Below, piece by piece: positions 1 to 7,695 of a stretch of 64,000 nucleotides of DNA. The number at the start of each line of letters is the position of its first letter. The first letter of the stretch is position 1. The DNA is from Pseudomonas abieticivorans (lineage in GTDB: Bacteria > Pseudomonadota > Gammaproteobacteria > Pseudomonadales > Pseudomonadaceae). The stretch lies in contig NZ_CP094975.1 in assembly GCF_023509015.1 (NCBI RefSeq), positions 379,501 to 443,500 on the forward strand, in the 5' to 3' direction. The position numbers were made by a program, and so were the translations under genes. The notes under the pieces are model-generated. The model was not told where the DNA came from and searched no databases. It was given only the letters and a program-made list of their open reading frames with translations.

Positions 1-2103
1 GCACTCGGCGTCCTCGCGTTGGCGACGCTGCTGATACTGCCCGTGCTCACCGGTGGCGCACGTGGGCCTGTCGCTCGCTTGGCCTATACGGCGGCTGCCG
101 TAGTTGCAGTAGGGCTTGCAGCCACCGTCTACTCGACCTTCCAACCCCAGCCGATTGAAACCGCAGAGGGCGCATCGGCGCCTGTGCCGGGCCAGGCAGT
201 AGGAGCAGTAGCGGGCGGCGACTGGCGCGCATTCGGACGCACACCTTCGGGGACACGGCACGCCCTGGCGGACAAGATCACGCCGGACAACGTGGCCGGG
301 TTGAAGGTCGCGTGGACCTATAGGACCGGCGAGGTCCCCAGTGCCAACAAACAAGGGCACGTGGTGACCCCGCTGAACATCAACGGGACCTTGTATGGCT
401 GCACCCAATCGAGCCAGCTGTTCGCATTGGATGCCGATACGGGCAAGGAACTGTGGCACTTCGATTCACACTCGAAAACCAACAATGTCTACCCGCGCTG
501 CCGCGGTGTGGGCTACTACGATGCGACGGACAACGCTGCTGCGCAAACCGCCAACCCGGACGCCGGTGCGCCAGCGGCCGCCTGTACCCGTCGTATCATT
601 GCGACCACCGTCGACGCGCGCTTGATTGCCGTCGACGCAGCCACGGGTAAAGCCTGCAGCGACTTCGGCGACAATGGCAGTGTCAACCTGCACGCGGGCA
701 TGGGCAAAGACAACCAGGACCTCTACTTCCCTACCGCCGCACCCACCGTGGTCCGCGACCTGGTGGTGATGGGTGGCCTGGTGTGGGACAACCAGAAAAC
801 CGGTGAACCTTCAGGCGTGGTCCGTGCCTTCGATGTGCGCACCGGCGCCCTCGCCTGGGCCTGGGACCTGGGCAACCCGGCGACCACCAAACTGCCCCCT
901 GAAGGCGAAAGCTACACGCCTGGCACGCCGAACGTCTGGTCCACCCCTGCGTTCGACGACCAGCTGGGGCTGATCTACCTGCCCACTGGCAACGCCACAC
1001 CGGACTTCTGGGGCGGCCATCGTTCAGAAGCGGACGATAAGTATTCCTCGTCCATCGTCGCCCTGGACATTGCCACGGGCCGCGAGCGCTGGCATTTCCA
1101 GACGGTGCATCATGACCTTTGGGATTACGACGTACCCTCGCAACCGGCGCTGTACGACGTATCCGATGGGCACGGAGGGACGATTCCCGCGCTGATCCAG
1201 ACCACCAAGCGTGGCCAGATATTCATGTTGGACCGCCGCACAGGCATGCCCATCGCCGATGTTCAGGAACGCGCGGTGCCCCAAGGTGGGGTGGCCGACG
1301 ATCGCCATGCACCGACCCAACCGTACTCCGTTGGTATGCCGTCGATCGGTACCGAGCCACTCAGCGAAAAACGGATGTGGGGCCTGACGCCGCTCGATCA
1401 ATTGATCTGCCGGATCGATTTCAAGAAGGCGCGTTACGAGGGTGAGTTCACTCCGCCGAGCGAGCGTTTGACGATCCAGTACCCGAGTTGGCTGGGCGGC
1501 ATGAACTGGGGTTCGGTGTCCATCGCTGAAAACCTGGGCTACATGATCGTCAACGATACCCGCGTACCGATCTGGAATCGGATGATCCCCCGCGCTGCAT
1601 ACGACGCGAAAAAACTAGCGGGTGGCGGCCATGAAGGCAATGCTCCGCAGGACGGCACGCCATGGGGTATCGAGCAAGGGCGCTTCCTCTCCCCTATAGG
1701 TGTGCCCTGCCAGGAGCCACCCTATGGCACCCTGAGCGCAATCGATCTGGCGACACGTAAAGTCGTCTGGTCCACGCCACTGGGCACCACGGAAGAAACC
1801 GGCCCGCTCGGCATTGCCACCCACCTGCCGATCCCGATCGGAATGCCCACGCGTGGCGGACCGGTGACCACCTCCGCCGGGCTGGTGTTCATCGCCGGGA
1901 CGCAGGATTTCAATATCCGAGCCTTCGATGTGCGTACTGGGCGCCAGCTATGGAAAGGTGAACTGCCGGTCGGCGCAGAGGCAACGCCCATGATGTATGT
2001 CTCGCCACGCAGCGGTCGGCAGTTCCTGGTCATCAGTGCTGGCGGCAATTCGGCGACCACGCAGAAGGGTGACTACATCATTGCGTTCGCACTTCCTCAG
2101 TAA
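1..2103 (+). CDS. gcd: Membrane-bound PQQ-dependent glucose dehydrogenase, 3' part
   Basis: The gene enters the window already open; the frame is open from base 1, so the true start lies upstream. About 700 residues are visible, against roughly 800 for the family. The visible N-terminus holds hydrophobic segments, the last of the family's membrane anchor. The rest is a quinoprotein beta-propeller running to a terminal GDYIIAFALPQ. Known role: oxidises D-glucose to gluconolactone in the periplasm with PQQ and passes electrons to ubiquinone. No pqq genes are nearby. A strong terminator follows directly, so the transcript ends here. Confidence 0.93.
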   Translation, partial: ALGVLALATLLILPVLTGGARGPVARLAYTAAAVVAVGLAATVYSTFQPQPIETAEGASAPVPGQAVGAVAGGDWRAFGRTPSGTRHALADKITPDNVAGLKVAWTYRTGEVPSANKQGHVVTPLNINGTLYGCTQSSQLFALDADTGKELWHFDSHSKTNNVYPRCRGVGYYDATDNAAAQTANPDAGAPAAACTRRIIATTVDARLIAVDAATGKACSDFGDNGSVNLHAGMGKDNQDLYFPTAAPTVVRDLVVMGGLVWDNQKTGEPSGVVRAFDVRTGALAWAWDLGNPATTKLPPEGESYTPGTPNVWSTPAFDDQLGLIYLPTGNATPDFWGGHRSEADDKYSSSIVALDIATGRERWHFQTVHHDLWDYDVPSQPALYDVSDGHGGTIPALIQTTKRGQIFMLDRRTGMPIADVQERAVPQGGVADDRHAPTQPYSVGMPSIGTEPLSEKRMWGLTPLDQLICRIDFKKARYEGEFTPPSERLTIQYPSWLGGMNWGSVSIAENLGYMIVNDTRVPIWNRMIPRAAYDAKKLAGGGHEGNAPQDGTPWGIEQGRFLSPIGVPCQEPPYGTLSAIDLATRKVVWSTPLGTTEETGPLGIATHLPIPIGMPTRGGPVTTSAGLVFIAGTQDFNIRAFDVRTGRQLWKGELPVGAEATPMMYVSPRSGRQFLVISAGGNSATTQKGDYIIAFALPQ

Positions 2104-2118
2104 GTGAAAAGAGCGTTG

Positions 2119-2151
2119 TCAGGGGCATCAGCAATGGTGCCCCTGATTTTT
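2119..2151 (+). terminator. Rho-independent terminator of gcd
   Basis: A 9-bp perfect stem, TCAGGGGCA and TGCCCCTGA, encloses a 10-base loop and is followed by five T. It starts 15 bases after the gcd stop codon. Confidence 0.88.
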
Positions 2152-2211
2152 GCGTTGAATGAAGGCATCGCCGCAGGCTCGCAACCCTCTTGGCTTGCGG
2201 CGCCGAAGCCC

Positions 2212-2265
2212 TTGACGTTTCCTATTGCTCAAATTCTAGTGATACCATAAACCAATACCATTAAC
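2212..2265 (+). promoter_or_regulatory. Putative hicAB promoter and direct-repeat operator
   Basis: TTGACG (2212-2217) lies 17 bases from TCTAGT (2235-2240), a plausible sigma-70 promoter with a weak -10. Two near-identical 11-mers follow, ATACCATAAAC (2242-2252) and ATACCATTAAC (2255-2265), 13 bases apart. The second covers the probable hicA start. HicB antitoxins repress their own promoters, so this is a reasonable HicB site, by inference only. Confidence 0.4.
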
Positions 2266-2514
2266 AGCAAACAGACCAGCACCCTTAAGTCTATTTTTGA
2301 GAAGCCCGTCCCCAATACGCTGGAGTGGGCGCGTATCGAATCACTGTTCATGGCCGTCGGGGCCAAGACGACCGAGGGCAACGGCTCGCGGGTTCGCTTC
2401 GAACTGAATGGAGTAGTCGGCACCTTTCACCGACCTCATCCTGACAAGGAAGCCAAGCCGTATCAGGTTCGAGATGCGCGATCCTTTCTAGAGCAAGCAG
2501 GAGTTACGCCTTGA
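2260..2514 (+). CDS. hicA: HicA-family toxin, apparent ATT start
   Basis: An 84-codon frame encodes a HicA-type mRNA interferase. It has the family GSRVRFELNG stretch, the FHRPHP catalytic-histidine region and a C-terminal RDARSFLEQAG. It is absent from routine ORF lists because no ATG, GTG or TTG lies between the in-frame TAA at 2248-2250 and the conserved N-terminus. The codon at the expected start is ATT (2260-2262), one base from ATG, and no Shine-Dalgarno is visible. The next in-frame ATG (2350) would remove a third of the protein. HicA toxins cleave mRNA until bound by HicB. The gene overlaps hicB by 4 bases. It may be poorly translated or silenced. Confidence 0.72.
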   Translation: MNSKQTSTLKSIFEKPVPNTLEWARIESLFMAVGAKTTEGNGSRVRFELNGVVGTFHRPHPDKEAKPYQVRDARSFLEQAGVTP

Positions 2515-2843
2515 GCGCAATGAATTACAAAGGCTATGCAGCCCGAATCGAATACAGCGAAGAAGACGGCCTGTTTGTTGGTCACATCGCAGGCATTCGT
2601 GACGTGGTTGGATTTCACGGCGAATCCGTGCAAGAGCTTCGCACTGCATTTTACGAGGCGGTCGACGATTACTTGAGCGCCTGCGAGAAGTTTGGCCGTG
2701 CCCCACAAAAGCCCTACTCCGGGAAGCTCAGCTTGCGCCTTGAGCCTGAGTTGCACGCCACTGTCGCCCTTAAAGCAGAGCTGTCACATAAGAGCATCAA
2801 CCAGTGGGTTTCCGATGCGCTGAATCAAGCGGTGCACGGCTGA
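2511..2843 (+). CDS. hicB: HicB-family antitoxin
   Basis: The product has the HicB N-terminal fold (YKGYAARIEYSEEDGLFVG, then GFHGESVQELR), which neutralises HicA. A C-terminal ribbon-helix-helix-like segment (KLSLRLEPELHA ... SINQWVSDAL) probably binds the operator. The TTG at 2511 overlaps the hicA stop as TTGA and suits translational coupling; an ATG at 2520 in the same frame is the alternative and gives 107 residues. The complete, normal antitoxin beside a toxin with a defective-looking start is noted under findings. Confidence 0.88.
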   Translation: MSAMNYKGYAARIEYSEEDGLFVGHIAGIRDVVGFHGESVQELRTAFYEAVDDYLSACEKFGRAPQKPYSGKLSLRLEPELHATVALKAELSHKSINQWVSDALNQAVHG

Positions 2844-2856
2844 TAGTCAGATGCAA

Positions 2857-2882
2857 GAAGCCCAGCGCGGTGGCTGGGCTCT
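2857..2882. terminator. Hairpin between convergent genes
   Basis: AGCCCAGC (2859-2866) and GCTGGGCT (2873-2880) form a perfect 8-bp stem with a 6-base loop. It sits between hicB and the convergent small gene. T-richness is modest (TTCTTG on the minus strand), so terminator function is probable but not strong. A similar motif recurs at 3088-3107. Confidence 0.5.
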
Positions 2883-2887
2883 CTCGA

Positions 2888-3019
2888 TCAGGAACAGGTG
2901 CCGCCTTTGTGGTGTGATCCGGTGCCACCTGAAGGATGCGTGCCCTTAGGGCATGCCGATGCGGATACAGATACGATCGACAGCAGCGCGACAAGCCCAG
3001 CAATTGCAATTCTTTTCAT
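2888..3019 (-). CDS. Small exported protein, 43 aa
   Basis: The start at 3019 is chosen because AAGGAGG sits just upstream of it; a longer frame reading from 3151 has no such signal. The N-terminus (MKRIAIAGLVALLSIVSVSA) is a signal peptide with a likely SASA cut. The mature part is about 23 residues, beginning ACPKGTHPSGG and ending SHHKGGTCS, with two Cys that could form one disulfide, plus His and Gly. Comparable tiny Cys/His peptides occur in Pseudomonas, but I know of no assigned function. Metal binding is a guess. Confidence 0.7.
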   Translation of the reverse strand: MKRIAIAGLVALLSIVSVSASACPKGTHPSGGTGSHHKGGTCS

Positions 3020-3080
3020 GACGCCTCCTTGCACTGCGCAATGCAGTGAAAGGCTATCGGCGCGCACGAGCTGGCCTTGA

Positions 3081-3350
3081 ATCAAAAAGCCAGCGCGGGG
3101 CTGGGCTATCGACAGAGCGAAACTTGAAAAAAACGAGCAGAAGGCCATCATTCAGCGCATCAAGCAGCGGTGGAGCCGCCAGCAGTTTGGCGAACGCACG
3201 GCAGACAAGAAGCAGATCAACGTTATGCTGTCGACAACCGTAATCATGCTCCTTGATGAACTGGTCAAAAAGCACGACCTGAAGCGTGGCTCGCTCTTGG
3301 CGCGACTGATTACAATTGAGTCTGAGCGAGGCAGGATAGATCGCGTGTAG
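3081..3350 (+). pseudogene. 5'-truncated remnant of a small basic protein
   Basis: A frame open from the TGA at 3078 to the TAG at 3348 encodes a coherent, highly charged polypeptide (QKAIIQRIKQRW, then KKQINVMLSTTVIMLLDELV, then RGSLLARLI). The pattern resembles a small DNA-binding protein of ribbon-helix-helix type. No credible start codon or ribosome site lies at its beginning, and its first codons are made from a hairpin repeat like that at 2859-2880. I read it as a gene tail whose 5' end was replaced. A small intact gene starting at an internal ATG cannot be excluded. Confidence 0.4.
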
Positions 3351-3513
3351 CGGCGTCAGCGTGAGCGCTCCAGCGGCATTTTGAACTGGCAGATTGAAGC
3401 TACCAGTAAACTTCACCGCCGACGACCATCCCAGGATGCTGTCGATGAGGAGGGGGTAGCAAGTCTCAATTCACTACCAATTCACTACCAAAATGGTAAA
3501 AATCGCAGACATG

Positions 3514-3543
3514 AAAAAGCCCAACCTTTTCAGATTGGGCTAA
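3514..3543 (-). terminator. Original tRNA-Pro terminator, left outside the island
   Basis: On the minus strand AGCCCAA and TTGGGCT form a 7-bp stem followed by TTTTT. It lies just beyond the left att copy, where the terminator of the tRNA-Pro gene would have been before the island separated them. Confidence 0.7.
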
Positions 3544-3553
3544 GTCATTGAGT

Positions 3554-3605
3554 AATATGGTCGGGACGGAGTGATTCGAACACTCGACCCCTAGCACCCC
3601 ATGCT
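3554..3605. repeat. Left att site: displaced 3' half of tRNA-Pro
   Basis: It is identical to 13825-13876 over 52 bases, covering the CCA end, acceptor 3' strand, T arm, variable region and anticodon-loop part of tRNA-Pro. After 3605 the sequence departs from the tRNA, so this copy is not a functional tRNA. Confidence 0.92.
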
Positions 3606-3719
3606 GCGGGCACTACATCCGTAACCATCTGTTATATAAAGGCTTTATACAACCCCCCACCACAAAAATCGGCGTTTTATACGCTTTTGCAAACGGCACT
3701 AAGCGGCCTGTAGCCTGGC

Positions 3720-3731
3720 TTTTGCGCAAGC
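3720..3731 (+). promoter_or_regulatory. Putative integrase arm-type site, left end
   Basis: TTTTGCGCAAGC occurs 115 bases inside the left att copy and again at 13763-13774, inside the right att copy, where two further TTTTGCGC units precede it. Matching short sites near both ends are expected of integrase arm-binding sites. This is inference. Confidence 0.4.
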
Positions 3732-3848
3732 AGACGGCGCGGAACACGGGATTTTAAGCCCCCGTACTAGCTAGCTTTTTTCGTAAGCGTCTGCCGAACA
3801 CATCTTGCACCAGCCCGTTTGAGTGCGGAGTCAGCATACGAACGAAGG

Positions 3849-4766
3849 TTAGTGTGCTGTGAACCAGCTGGGGTGTAGCACAGGAAAATGTTCCTTCAGC
3901 CAATCCACAAATGCGTCGACCTGAGGCGCAAGATGCGTTCTGCTTGGATAAAGCACGGAAACCAGGCGGGGCTTTGGACGAAATGCCCTGAGCACTTCAA
4001 CCAGTTCTCCGCTTGCGAGGAATGTCTCAATGGTAATTCCAGGAGCTTGAACAATGCCGAAGCCTGCAACACCGCATTGAACGTAGGCATTCGACTCATT
4101 CACGGTGATTCCACCATGAGGCGTATGTGGACGATCTTCGCCGTCTACCGAGAAGTGCCAAGGCAGCGGTCTGTTATTTTGACCGGAAAGGAAGCTGACA
4201 CATCGGTGGTCTACTAGATCTTGTAGGGTTATGGGTGCCCCGCAGGCTTGGAGATAACCTGGAGACGCACAGGTGACCATGGTGGCGGTGCCAATTTCTC
4301 TAGCCACCATGCTTGAATCCGGGAGGTCACCAATTCGCAATACACAGTCGATGCCCTCGGCTACGAGATCTACCGTACGGTCGGTCACGCCTAGCGCAAG
4401 CTCGATTTCGGGAAATGCCTCGGTAAATCTCCTAAGGCTTCCCATGAAGCTGTGCTGGGAAAATGCAGTGGGGATGTCAATTCGAAGCCGTCCTCGCAAC
4501 GTCGATCCACTACGGTCGAACATGGAGGTGGTTTCTGCGATGGTTGCCAAAATCTCTTTGACGCGTTCGTAAAACCGCTCGCCCTCAGCAGTCAGTTTTA
4601 CTTTACGCGTAGTGCGTTGGAACAGACGGACACCTAGCAAGGCTTCCAAATCCTGAATGGTGCGTGTGACGTGCGGGCGTCCGGCCTGCATTGCCTCAGC
4701 GACTTTGGTGAAGCTCCCCAACTCCGCTAGCTTGGCGAATACTTGCATCGACTGTAGAAGCTCCAT
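3849..4766 (-). CDS. LysR-family transcriptional regulator
   Basis: The 305-residue product has an N-terminal winged helix (FAKLAELGSFTKVAEAM ... HVTRTIQDLEALLG, residues about 8-60) and a LysR substrate domain with RGRLRIDIPTAF and the typical VTCASPGYL segment. The start at 4766 has a purine-rich GAGAAGAG upstream; an in-frame ATG at 4787 lacks one. It is of the CrgA-like subgroup that often controls oxidoreductases or efflux genes, but no obvious target sits beside it. It lies inside the island with its 3' end toward the left att site. The effector is unknown. Confidence 0.85.
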   Translation of the reverse strand: MELLQSMQVFAKLAELGSFTKVAEAMQAGRPHVTRTIQDLEALLGVRLFQRTTRKVKLTAEGERFYERVKEILATIAETTSMFDRSGSTLRGRLRIDIPTAFSQHSFMGSLRRFTEAFPEIELALGVTDRTVDLVAEGIDCVLRIGDLPDSSMVAREIGTATMVTCASPGYLQACGAPITLQDLVDHRCVSFLSGQNNRPLPWHFSVDGEDRPHTPHGGITVNESNAYVQCGVAGFGIVQAPGITIETFLASGELVEVLRAFRPKPRLVSVLYPSRTHLAPQVDAFVDWLKEHFPVLHPSWFTAH

Positions 4767-4927
4767 AAGTCTCTTCTCGGGAAGCATGTTAGCTGGATGA
4801 TTATTGCTGATCAGGATAACAATCCTGTTGGTTTCTGCACATTTATCTAGAGCCGCGAAACCTCAACAATGTCCTCAGCGTAAACAGGGGAGCTTTCCTC
4901 CCCTGCACATTCAAAATTGTTGGAGTG

Positions 4928-4969
4928 GGCCTTAAAGGACTTGGAATAGGAACGGCGTTCTTGTGGCAT
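4928..4969 (-). pseudogene. IS66-family TnpA N-terminal fragment
   Basis: On the minus strand an ATG at 4969 opens MPQERRSYSKSFKA, the start typical of the small IS66 accessory protein TnpA. After 14 codons the similarity stops abruptly and no transposase follows, so this is a broken insertion-sequence end. Confidence 0.5.
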
Positions 4970-4990
4970 GGGCGTCCGCTTAAAAAGGCT

Positions 4991-5041
4991 AAAAATGGTG
5001 TCCACTTAAATTTAGGTGGACACCATCGCCTTAAGCGATGG
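4991..5041 (-). repeat. Large dyad symmetry with adjacent hairpin
   Basis: 4996-5010 and 5011-5025 are complementary over 15 bases with one mismatch and no spacer (core TGGTGTCCAC ... GTGGACACCA). A second dyad, CCATCGC and GCGATGG around a CTTAA loop (5023-5041), overlaps its edge. On the minus strand the large hairpin is followed by TTTTT, so it could act as a terminator. It lies just upstream of the IS66 TnpA fragment and may belong to that element. Confidence 0.6.
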
Positions 5042-5499
5042 CATCAGAAAGGTGTGTTGCCCGGACGGTTACCTTTTTTCTCTGCCTTGAGCATCTTTTC
5101 TGGGCCGCAATTACTGCATTTTTGCAGTGCTTTGCACCAATGGCTTCAGCTATACCCATATCATTGCGGACCGATTTCTAAAGGGATTCAGGCCCTCTCC
5201 TTACTTCACCAACTCCATCGGGCAATTGGCTGTTATGCCGGCTTTGCATAACATGCCCATATCTAACGGCGTCCTGCCGACCGTAAGCGTCTTGCGAAGT
5301 CATCTCGACGAAGGAAAATCACGCATTTTGTAGTGACGGCCAGAAACCTTACCAACAGATCGACAGCAGCCTTTAGGCTACTGGCGATCTAGGGTGGCAT
5401 GCGCGCACGGTAGTGGTCATTAACGCACCCGCGCTGCGCCGGCACTTGTAGTCAGCAAATTGGAAAGGCCACTACTTCCGTATTGTGGTTCGCCTGTTG
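5042..5499. other. Non-coding stretch in the island
   Basis: No convincing gene. A 33-codon minus-strand tail ending near 5055 has two Cys in a CSNCG context and a basic end, and could be debris of a zinc-binding protein. A short palindrome, ACTGCA around TTTT, lies near 5112-5127. The rest shows no readable feature. Confidence 0.4.
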
Positions 5500-6621
5500 T
5501 TACAGGTGTTTTCCGTAGCAAACTGAATCCATTGTATAGTTCAGTTTTTGCTCCTTAAGCCGATCCTTGTACCACGCCAGCCAATTTTTACTCACCAGAC
5601 ACCCCTTCTCAACATAAACCTCGGTGCAAGACTCATTGGCACTGTCGCAGAAAGAACCATTCGTGGCGACCCCCAAACATTGACCTCTATTTTTTCCAAT
5701 ATTAACGCTGCGTGTCGAGATGATTAGCTCTTCCATGTTCTCTGCTTGCTGAGGACATAAGAAGTCTTGGTGTTTATGTTCGCCAGCCCAGTGAGCTATT
5801 GATTTGTAAAGCGTACCGTCCAGTATTTTGATTGTTTTTTCAGGCTCGTCCGACGTAACTGGCTTCACGGGCGGATTGAACTCAGGAAAGGCGTAGTGGA
5901 ATGGCGATAAGGTGTTTCTGAAATTGATGGTCGCTTGATTGTAGTACTTGTCTGATGCAGCTATTAATTTGTTTGAAACGGGTTTGCGTGTGCAGTCAAG
6001 ACTGATCGATTGCCCGCCGTTGAATTTTATGACTGTTTTTGAATCAACTCGTTGATAGATTTTATCTCCGAAGGCTCCAGAGCAACTGACTGAGTCTTTG
6101 TTTGCGGAATTGATTACCACTCCTTGAAAAATGGCCCTTTCCGTTAGATTTTTCATGGTCACCGCAACGTGCTCCATCGACAGCGACTCGACCGTGATTC
6201 TCAAGTCCTTGTTTTTCGCGGCCATGCAACTGCCCCAAGTTTCCACGGCAGGGGAAAATATCGTTCTTTCTATCCTCGCTGAAAAGGCAGTTCTTGAAGC
6301 ATAACTTCTGTTTTCTTCACACCACTTTGTCACTTGCGATGATTGCTCAGAAGCCCCCCAGTTAATACCGATTGGTATTTCCTCAACAACTGCCTGTACA
6401 CCAAAGCTACTGGATCCTGATTTTCGCGTGTCGGCCTGGTTGCACATCAGGTGATAGGCGAAGCTTTTTTGGTCTTCGATATCATACTTCTGAATGTAGT
6501 TCACAGACGCTTGCTTTAGTACGGCGTCGCACTCATCGGCGACGGCTGACTGAGAAACGATTAAGAGTATTATTACAGTTATGAAAAATTGACTCTTCAT
6601 TGCCAATTTGAATAGCGACAT
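5500..6621 (-). CDS. Unknown exported protein, Cys-rich
   Basis: The start at 6621 follows AGGAGATGCTGAG; longer readings run into the neighbouring gene. The 373-residue product begins with a signal peptide (MSLFKLAMKSQFFITVIILL, cleavage probably after SAVA). The mature part contains many Cys (ADEC, MCNQ, TKWC, GSC, VSCSG, LDC, FLCPQ, GQCLG, SFCD, ESC, GCLV, VCYG), which suggests a disulfide-bonded periplasmic or secreted protein. No family is recognised. Base composition is more AT-rich than the core genes. It is 34 bases downstream of the membrane-protein gene on the same strand and probably co-transcribed. Confidence 0.65.
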   Translation of the reverse strand: MSLFKLAMKSQFFITVIILLIVSQSAVADECDAVLKQASVNYIQKYDIEDQKSFAYHLMCNQADTRKSGSSSFGVQAVVEEIPIGINWGASEQSSQVTKWCEENRSYASRTAFSARIERTIFSPAVETWGSCMAAKNKDLRITVESLSMEHVAVTMKNLTERAIFQGVVINSANKDSVSCSGAFGDKIYQRVDSKTVIKFNGGQSISLDCTRKPVSNKLIAASDKYYNQATINFRNTLSPFHYAFPEFNPPVKPVTSDEPEKTIKILDGTLYKSIAHWAGEHKHQDFLCPQQAENMEELIISTRSVNIGKNRGQCLGVATNGSFCDSANESCTEVYVEKGCLVSKNWLAWYKDRLKEQKLNYTMDSVCYGKHL

Positions 6622-6655
6622 CTCAGCATCTCCTGCATTGGTGGGTACTGGAGTA

Positions 6656-7276
6656 CTAGCTTGCCTCAAGAAAATTGCAAGAAATGACGGACAACTTATT
6701 GGCCAAGTGATTTTTGACTGCATTTAATAGGCCGATACTGAGAATATGTAAGGTGCAATACACCTTTGAGATCGCGCGATGGTTGTTGGCTCTCAACTGG
6801 TACGCGTGGACTTTGATCCAAAGCTCATGTTGGAGATGAAAGATTGGATCGAAGCGAGATTTCAACTCCTTATCCCAAACTGCTTCGCTTTCCAACAGTG
6901 AGGTGCTGATGCGTGCCCGCACCTCGCCAATCGGCGCAAAGCGACTCTGATAGGCGCGCACTGTGCTTCTGTACCTTTTCTGCTGAAAGTTCAGGTCCTG
7001 GTCCTCATCTTCGCCAGTGGCGCCCTCATTTCCTAGCATCACTGGATTGCGAACGTGGCTGATGCCATCTCGTAACCGGTAGAGATCTATGAGCCGCCGC
7101 CTTGAGAGGTCGTGATCTGCCGTTCCTTTGTTCTGCCTGCGCCATGTCGCTAGACCGGAGAAACCTACCCATCCCGCCACTCCTACGCCCACCGAGCTCA
7201 CCACTGTACCAATCACGCTGAACACATCCTTTGTAAGCGCCCAGTCCGCGTCAGTGATCGCAAAACAGATCGACAT
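6656..7276 (-). CDS. Unknown membrane-anchored protein
   Basis: The 206-residue product has one N-terminal membrane segment (about residues 17-42, VFSVIGTVVSSVGVGVAGW) followed by a charged, mainly helical cytoplasmic region. AAGAGGG precedes the ATG at suitable spacing. It forms a likely operon with the downstream exported-protein gene. The last 40 or so residues read oddly for a soluble helix domain, so a frameshift near 6790 is possible, but I cannot show it. Function unknown. Confidence 0.6.
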   Translation of the reverse strand: MSICFAITDADWALTKDVFSVIGTVVSSVGVGVAGWVGFSGLATWRRQNKGTADHDLSRRRLIDLYRLRDGISHVRNPVMLGNEGATGEDEDQDLNFQQKRYRSTVRAYQSRFAPIGEVRARISTSLLESEAVWDKELKSRFDPIFHLQHELWIKVHAYQLRANNHRAISKVYCTLHILSIGLLNAVKNHLANKLSVISCNFLEAS

Positions 7277-7434
7277 CCCTATTCCCTCTTAAATTCGCGC
7301 CTTAATATAACGCCGAGGCGTTCCATGTGAAGTTGGCCGGAGCTCCCAGGGCCCGGGATCAGATGCAGCTCTTCCATATCGACAAATGCGGCTCCGGCTA
7401 CTGTGGTGGCTAGCAGATCAGCTTGACTTCACTC

Positions 7435-7647
7435 TCACACGTGCGACCAATTATAGGAATCTTTCTGTCTGGTCTCGCATATCAGGCAAGTGACATACAA
7501 GCCGGTGTCGACCAATATGCCCTGCGATTCCCATGGGCTCTGAGATACCAGGCCATGCATTGATCGACCTCCGCACTTTCTGGATTTACAAGAGTAATAA
7601 GCCAGCTGCTCAGGTTTGTATTTCGCTGCATATTTCGGCAAAGCCAT
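7435..7647 (-). CDS. Small zinc-ribbon-like protein, 70 aa
   Basis: The ATG at 7647 is preceded by GGAGGTGG at good spacing and is preferred to an ATG at 7662. The product carries YSCKSRKCGG and a later CLICETRQ, two pairs of Cys that could hold zinc. Its family is unknown to me. It is divergent from the methyltransferase gene with 48 bases between their starts, so they may share a control region. Confidence 0.55.
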   Translation of the reverse strand: MALPKYAAKYKPEQLAYYSCKSRKCGGRSMHGLVSQSPWESQGILVDTGLYVTCLICETRQKDSYNWSHV

Positions 7648-7695
7648 AACTACCACCTCCATATTTTCACCGGACTATACCGGCGAGGACTTCTC

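Noticed and set aside
3558..3640. A second tRNA-Pro gene at the left end of the island
   Set aside because: Only the 3' half is present; after 3605 the 5' half does not match, so no cloverleaf forms.
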